Positions 58,942-64,000 of a stretch of DNA of 64,000 nucleotides are shown here, piece by piece. The notes beneath the pieces were generated by a model. The model made no database searches. It saw only the letters and a list, made by a program, of their open reading frames with translations, and had not been told where the DNA came from. The first letter of the stretch is position 1; the number at the start of each line of letters is the position of its first letter. Origin of the DNA: Laccaria trichodermophora (Eukaryota; Basidiomycota; Agaricomycetes; Agaricales; Hydnangiaceae). Made by a program: the position numbers and the translations under genes. The DNA lies in the NCBI GenBank assembly GCA_018417955.1, contig JACTVC010000002.1:2480001-2544000 (forward strand), in the 5' to 3' direction.

Positions 58942-60623
58942 ATGTCGTCGTCGTCTTTCTCTTCTGTTTTCTCAATTTCAGTATCTGCTTCCGCGTCTCG
59001 GTCAGTTTTTACATTGCAAATTTAATTGATCTTCCATTTTTAACCACTTTCATTCATTAGTACAACGACGGCGACGGCAGCGGCGACGACGACGACGACC
59101 CGCCCCTCCTCTTCCTTCTCTTTCTCCTTCTTCTCTTCTATCATGTCCTCGTCCTCGTCCTCGTCATCTTCCTCTTCCTCTTCCTCTTCCTCTTCCTCTT
59201 CCTCTTCCTCTTCCTTCAGCACCTTTTCCTCTTCCTCCACCTCCGGGTTCGGTCCATCCGTCAGGCCCCCATCGTCCGTTTCGTCTTCAACGTCCTTTTC
59301 GAGCTCATTTTCGTCTTCGTCCTTCTCATTTTCATCCTTCTCATCCTCCTCCTCCTCCACCCCACCACTCACCTCAACGCCAATTTTCTCTTCCTCTTCT
59401 ACAATCCCCCTTCCGCCCTCGTCCGACGACTCAACCTCAATCCTCACCCCCACGTACGTCATATTTCCCCCCTCATTATCCGACAGTATTATCATAATTA
59501 CTTCATTCAGCTCAACACTTTCCACCCCAATCTTCGTTACCGTGACTGATAGCAGAGGCGCACTCACAACCAGCGCTCCATCAGCCTTTACCACACTTTC
59601 CACTTCCACAGCAAATAATGGTACTCTTATAACTGTCACACAAATAATCGCGAATCCTAGTCCCACCTTGAGCCCCAACATTACTTCCTCCAAAACATCA
59701 TCAACGTCAGTCCTTTCTTTTCATTGACCCCCCATATCACTTCACGCCTCTGCTACAGATTCTTCAAAAACACCGGCGCGGTGGCTGGTGTTTTTGTTCT
59801 CGTCGGCCTAGCCGCTGCTTCCATTCTCCTCTGGATCTTCTTTGCCGTTCGCCGCCGCCGTCGCACCCAACGTTTAGAACACGACACTGCCGTTTCCGCA
59901 ACTCTAGCTGCAGCAGGCTTCCATCGTGCACCATTGGACGATGACGATGATCCTGGGACGGGTTCTAGAAGGTCGTATTTTGGATCTCCCGACGTCTTGA
60001 TGTATCAACGACGCTCTAGCTCTGGCCTTGGCGCGAGCTCCACCCCAAGCGCAGGTCGTCTATCCGCTGCTTACATGGACAACCCTCCACTCAACGGCGG
60101 CCCAGAAGACGGGTACAACACCTACACTGAGTATATTGTTCCCCCAGGCGCGAGAGATGGCTACGTCTCGGCTAATCGCGCTAGCCCGCCTCCAGCGGCC
60201 TTCCACATGGGCGTCTATCACGATCGACGAAACAGCGGTAGTGGAGGTGACATCATCCGTCATTCCGCCTCTCATAGCGGTGCCAGTTACGAACCTCTCT
60301 TGGCCAACTATCGACAACCTACACCTCCCAATGTGCGGTCCCCTACCCCGCCTCCCAGAAATCCAAAGCGATTGTCAGACGCGGCGATGAAACGGCCACC
60401 CGTCCTTGAAAATGCTCGACCCGTCAGTGCATCATCGTCCGTGTACTCTTCTGAAAGCACGGGCGATGACAGGTTGGACCCTGGTTTGCGCCAACGAATA
60501 GGTGATGGGGACTCGGTGAGGGACGATGAGGATTATTCTCGACCTGTTCTTGGCGTACGTCATTCCCATTCCACGCTAGCCCTGCCCGTTGACCGTTTCT
60601 TGTTAGGTTCGGAACCTCCCTGA
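58942..60623 (+). CDS. Ser/Thr-rich single-pass membrane protein (sensor-like), copy A
   Basis: The ATG at 58942 gives MSSSSFSSVFSISVSASASR, which splices to a Thr-rich then Ser-rich extracellular region of about 230 residues with a run of more than 20 Ser encoded by a TCC/TCT microsatellite. No clear signal peptide is seen. The membrane-proximal segment has GTLITVTQIIANPSPTLSPN. The TM unit reads FFKNTGAVAGVFVLVGLAAA then SILLWIFFAVRRRRRTQ, with a basic stop-transfer anchor. The cytosolic tail of about 250 residues contains RRSYFGSPDVLMYQRRSSS, SHSGASYEPLLANYRQPTP and acidic patches. The layout recalls Wsc/Mid2-type wall sensors, but there is no WSC domain, so that role is inference. It shares the GAVAGVF membrane motif with the convergent gene at 61852-62847. 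Confidence 0.72.
59143..59217 (+). repeat. TCC/TCT trinucleotide microsatellite coding for poly-Ser
   Basis: Repeated TCCTCG then TCTTCC units make a nearly uninterrupted Ser run in copy A. The run probably varies in length between strains. The opposite strand reads as poly-Glu/Asp, which explains a long but false antisense frame. Confidence 0.85.
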
Positions 60624-61851
60624 TGCAACTAGCGAAGCATCTGTGGCTTGATGAGATTCTACTCTATGACCTTCCTTATATGGACTCGTTACTGTTATGC
60701 ACCACAACAGACATTATTGAGCCAATGCTATCTTGACGCACATTTCACAGACACTCTTTTTCTCTTTTCAGGAACAAATTCCCGTCGTCTTATATCCATC
60801 TGCGCTACTGTATCACATCACGCTTTCTGAACGATAGACACGCTCGTTTTTTGCTTCTTGTCCCATGCTTTCTGGGAGTGTTTCATGCGGTGAGCGTTTC
60901 TGTTGATTGACCTGGGAATATCTTGTTGTTCCTCTTGAGCCACGTCTATGCCGACCATTCTAGTTGCTTTCCTCTCACCGGCATCGAAAAGAATGAGGGC
61001 ACCCACTCTATGTTTTTTTTTTCGGGTATCTAGAAATAATCCACTGACGCCTGTTTTGATTTTTTTCTAGGATGTTCATCTCCCGTCAATTCACACGAAA
61101 GGGGCACAGTCGAATACGCTTCTGGTAGTTGCATTCGAGTCGCGACCCTTGGCTCTCACTGATGCTCACAGTGAAAAATTAATAGGAATCAAGGCCTAAC
61201 AGACCCAGTCGAAATACACCCACCATCAGTAAACCCGTCTACCGCGAAACGTTCTAAAAATGTAGCATCCGTGACGTTTGGTTCAAAATCTCTTCCGAAC
61301 ATTGATTGTCACTCTTGTGAAAAGTTGGAGAAAGTCGGGCGCAAAGATGTGCTCAAAATCGGGTGTAGACCGCCGTTGATAGTTAAACTTTGAAACGTAA
61401 CATCTCTCCAACTTGATCAACTGGAACACAGGTCAGGTCCTGAATTAAAACTCCCTCTTTTTACCGACAATTGGGAGGACTACGCATACTGCAAATATGC
61501 TGCTAGTTGTTGTGAACACACGCATAAGTAAAACTCGATCTCAATTATTTCTACCATCAGACTTTGTGGGTCGAGCGCGGACCTAGAAGGCGTTAATTAA
61601 AATGCGAAGACCGAAGACCGTTAAGAGGGAACATACATCTAATATCGTTCGGCTACTTTTGACATGTTGTTGATCCATCGTGATGAGACTGGATGATGAT
61701 GAATAGTTATCTGTTGTAGGGAGATAGTTCATCAGACTCTTTCGGAGCATGGATCGAGGAGGTCGGGGAGGAGGGGTTACGACTGGTCGTTCCAGCGGAG
61801 GCGTAGTAGTCTCCTTCCCCTGTTCATTATCCCCTTCAAAAGGTAGTAAGC
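60624..61851. other. Intergenic 3' region between the two Ser-rich membrane genes
   Basis: These 1.2 kb lie between two convergent stops. Short open frames are present but none has protein-like character. No RNA gene or mobile element ends were found. Confidence 0.45.
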
Positions 61852-62847
61852 TTAAGGTATAGATCGAGGGTGTCGATGGCGCAATTGAAGGGAAAGACGT
61901 TTGAATTGCTTATCGAGTTTAGTATTGGTGACAAGTCCAGTGCCGTCGAAATAGGCAGCTTGGGAGGCGTTGCTCTGGTCAGAAACATATAAGCCGCCGC
62001 CGGCAGTCAATCGCCTAGCGCTTCCGATCTTTCCGTTATCCGAGGCAAATGGGTCATGATCTATCCACTGTGAAGTAATGCCCCTCCTACGATGCCCATC
62101 GTTATTTTTGCTATTGCGCATCATAGGCGCGCTCAGAGGGCCTAGGAAGGGAGAGCCAACAAAGGAATCAGGTCGCCGTTGTTGCACCCCAGGTAACCAA
62201 CGTTTCCTTCGGTTCAATCGACGGCAACGGCGCGCAAACAGGACCAACGAAGCGATGATGGCAGCGGCAACAAGTCCAATGGCTGCAAATACCCCAGCGA
62301 CTGCTCCTTGGTTGTGCAAAAGCCTGGCAGTAGTTGAGCGACTACGGAATGCGTCAAACATCGGCTGTCTCACCCTGATCGATCAGAGGACGAGGAGGTC
62401 TCATTGAAATTTGCAAGTGGGTCGGCTGTTACCTGGGTAAACGTAACCATTGCACTCCTTGAATCTGTCGAGGTAGTCCATACAGTTGAAAATACAGGCG
62501 TGGAGGCAAAATTCTGCCCATTGGAACTATTTGTGAACGATATGACGATTGGACTGGAAAAAGTTGCTTCAGCGCGTATTGTTAATTTAGTCGTACTGGA
62601 TGGCCGAATAACCGTCCCTAAGGTTCGAAGATGCATTAGCTTCCTACAAGAAAAAAACTTGCATGAGCTGACAGGATACAACAGTAGACATGACATTCGG
62701 AATTGAAGAGATAGTACGCGAAACAGAGGGAACTCCTGTCGTAGGTTCATTGCTGGTAATCGATACTGGCACAGTGGCGTTCAAGAGTATTTGAGTGTGG
62801 TTTGTTGCGTTCCCGACTGCGGGGGTATTTGCTGATTTTCTGCTCAT
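61852..62847 (-). CDS. Ser/Thr-rich single-pass membrane protein, copy B (5' end uncertain)
   Basis: The last exon carries ARLLHNQGAVAGVFAAIGLV then AAAIIASLVLFARRCRRLNR, a TM helix with a basic anchor that matches copy A at GAVAGVF. A cytosolic tail follows with RRPDSFVGSPFLGPLSAPMM and SARRLTAGGGLYVSDQSN, ending RHRHPRSIP at 61852. Upstream exons give TIRAEATFSSPIVISFTNSS, SAMVTFTQVTADPLANFNET (compare TVTQIIANPSPTLSPN in copy A) and NATNHTQILLNATVPVSITS, a Ser/Thr/Asn-rich ectodomain with several N-glycosylation sequons. The first exon is uncertain: the ATG at 62847 is one choice, and MVAPTASTPQRSVSSN from an ATG at 62978 could be an earlier exon. The tail is much shorter than in copy A. 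Function is unknown. Confidence 0.6.
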
Positions 62848-64000
62848 TAGATGAATTCAGCATATACGTTTAAATTCGGGATTTCTACAAACATCGCAGA
62901 AGGTGGCAAACTTGTGAGTTTTTGACCTGCATTTGAAGATACTGATCGTTGTGGGGTCGAAGCGGTGGGTGCGACCATGGATGACTAGGAAAAACGAGCT
63001 TGATTGAAATGCTATTCTTCGCTGGGTCTAAGAGAAGCTCGATAGTCCGTACGAGGAGACTGGCTGTAAATGTGACACAATCACTGATTAAGAAGCAAGA
63101 GCGTAAAAAGCGAATATTGCCTAGGTGGTTACTTGGTCAGTTAAGCTGATATGGTGAGGGGAGCAACCTACTCCGAGGTTAACTCGTGGATTGCAAAAAC
63201 AGAAGTTGAGGGGGATAATGCGTCAAACGTCGTCTACAATAGCTGGAACGGAGAGGGTTGACATATTCACTGAACGGGACGCCTCCTGGGATTGTTCAAA
63301 CACACATGGTCACCTAACAGAGCCGAAACTTGGTCGCAGGGGCTTTGGAATAAACAGGGAAAATATGGTCGTGCGCACATGTAAACAGTAAGGCGACATC
63401 GGAGTAAAGGATGCAAATCGCCAGATAGCTGACTGGACGGTGGTTTGACGAAGCTGTGAGAAAATCATCAACTCGGCGGGTTAACCGAAGTGAAAAGACC
63501 ACGCCGTTGCTACGACTGGATAGTTGACTAAAATAAATTGCGATGCATCAGTGGGATAATCGTGTGAGAGCGTAGTCGAAGCCTCACTGATTTTTTTTCA
63601 GTAAGCACGATAATTAGCTTTGAGCTTGATAGGGTTTGTTTTGTAATGCACGATTTACGTTGATTCATGATCACAGATTGTTACAAATTATCCCATAGGT
63701 TAAAACCAGAAAATTACAAGGAGTATAAATGGTCTAACATTTGACGTGGAGATTGTGTGGGACTGTAAGGTTACTAGGGAACGAGTGAGATATGATACAA
63801 ATTCATTTAGAGAGAACTCACGGACAATGTGGATTGAGGTCATGAGCCGGTATATGGGTATGTTCGGGGAAGGACCGAGGAAGTCACGGAAGTCAGAAAG
63901 CTGACAACCAGTAGTGAGAAAGTGTAAGCACTGGGAGACACTTGATTACTCACAAAATTACAAATTAGCAACATTTTGACCCAGGCAACCAACGGCTGAC
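62848..64000. other. Unassigned end of window
   Basis: No gene is recognised in this 1.15 kb. The first 150 bp may hold 5' exons of copy B. The rest shows only short frames without protein character and no tRNA. Confidence 0.4.

Noticed and set aside
59040..59693. 217-codon minus-strand frame very rich in Glu and Asp
   Set aside because: It is the mirror of the Ser-coding TCC/TCT repeat of the plus-strand membrane protein, whose splice sites and TM helix are clear.

Overview
This 64 kb window is nuclear DNA of a filamentous basidiomycete, most likely an Agaricomycete. Genes are dense and on both strands, and almost all are cut by GT-AG introns of about 50-60 nt. The proteins are fungal types: Rec8 cohesin, Hsp104, an Ime2/Crk1-type kinase, a PPZ phosphatase, a GT31 glycosyltransferase, TPR-less SGT1 and Ser-rich single-pass membrane proteins. 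I see no rRNA, CRISPR or bacterial-style operon. Gene spans run from start to stop codon, introns included; exon borders were read by eye.

Layout. 1-12.3 kb: the start of a fatty-acid elongase gene (minus) diverges from a very long VPS13 lipid-transfer gene (plus). 12.4-19.5 kb: a DENN-domain protein and a NIPA-type magnesium transporter (both minus). 19.7-23.6 kb: HSP104, with TATA and heat-shock-like elements, then the complex I zinc subunit NDUFS6 with a 6-nt exon (plus). 24.0-31.9 kb (minus): an Ime2/Crk1-type kinase, PRPP synthetase and decapping enzyme DCP2. 32.1-33.5 kb: a broken-looking unassigned stretch. 34.0-38.3 kb: REC8 and IDI1 (plus). 38.6-40.0 kb: an unrecognised fungal protein (minus). 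40.2-44.2 kb: MPC1 (plus), tail to tail with DNA ligase I (minus). 44.9-47.6 kb: ribosomal protein uS17/RPS11 and a PPZ-type phosphatase (plus). 48.0-49.6 kb: an SLC35F-like DMT transporter (minus).

49.74-50.74 kb holds the most unusual object: a 999-bp element with perfect 34-bp terminal inverted repeats and an 8-bp target-site duplication. It carries eight phased subterminal repeats, a truncated BTB/POZ gene fragment and a tRNA-like sequence with intact A and B boxes. It encodes no transposase and sits just upstream of the SLC35F-like gene.

51.2-64.0 kb: mitochondrial bL36m (plus), dihydrofolate reductase and SGT1 (minus), a GST-fold protein and a GT31 glycosyltransferase (plus), a conserved one-TM fungal protein (minus), and two convergent related genes for Ser/Thr-rich single-pass membrane proteins. 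The last ~1.1 kb shows no recognisable gene.

Most genes are unrelated housekeeping functions sharing divergent promoters or tail-to-tail ends. I see no biosynthetic cluster.
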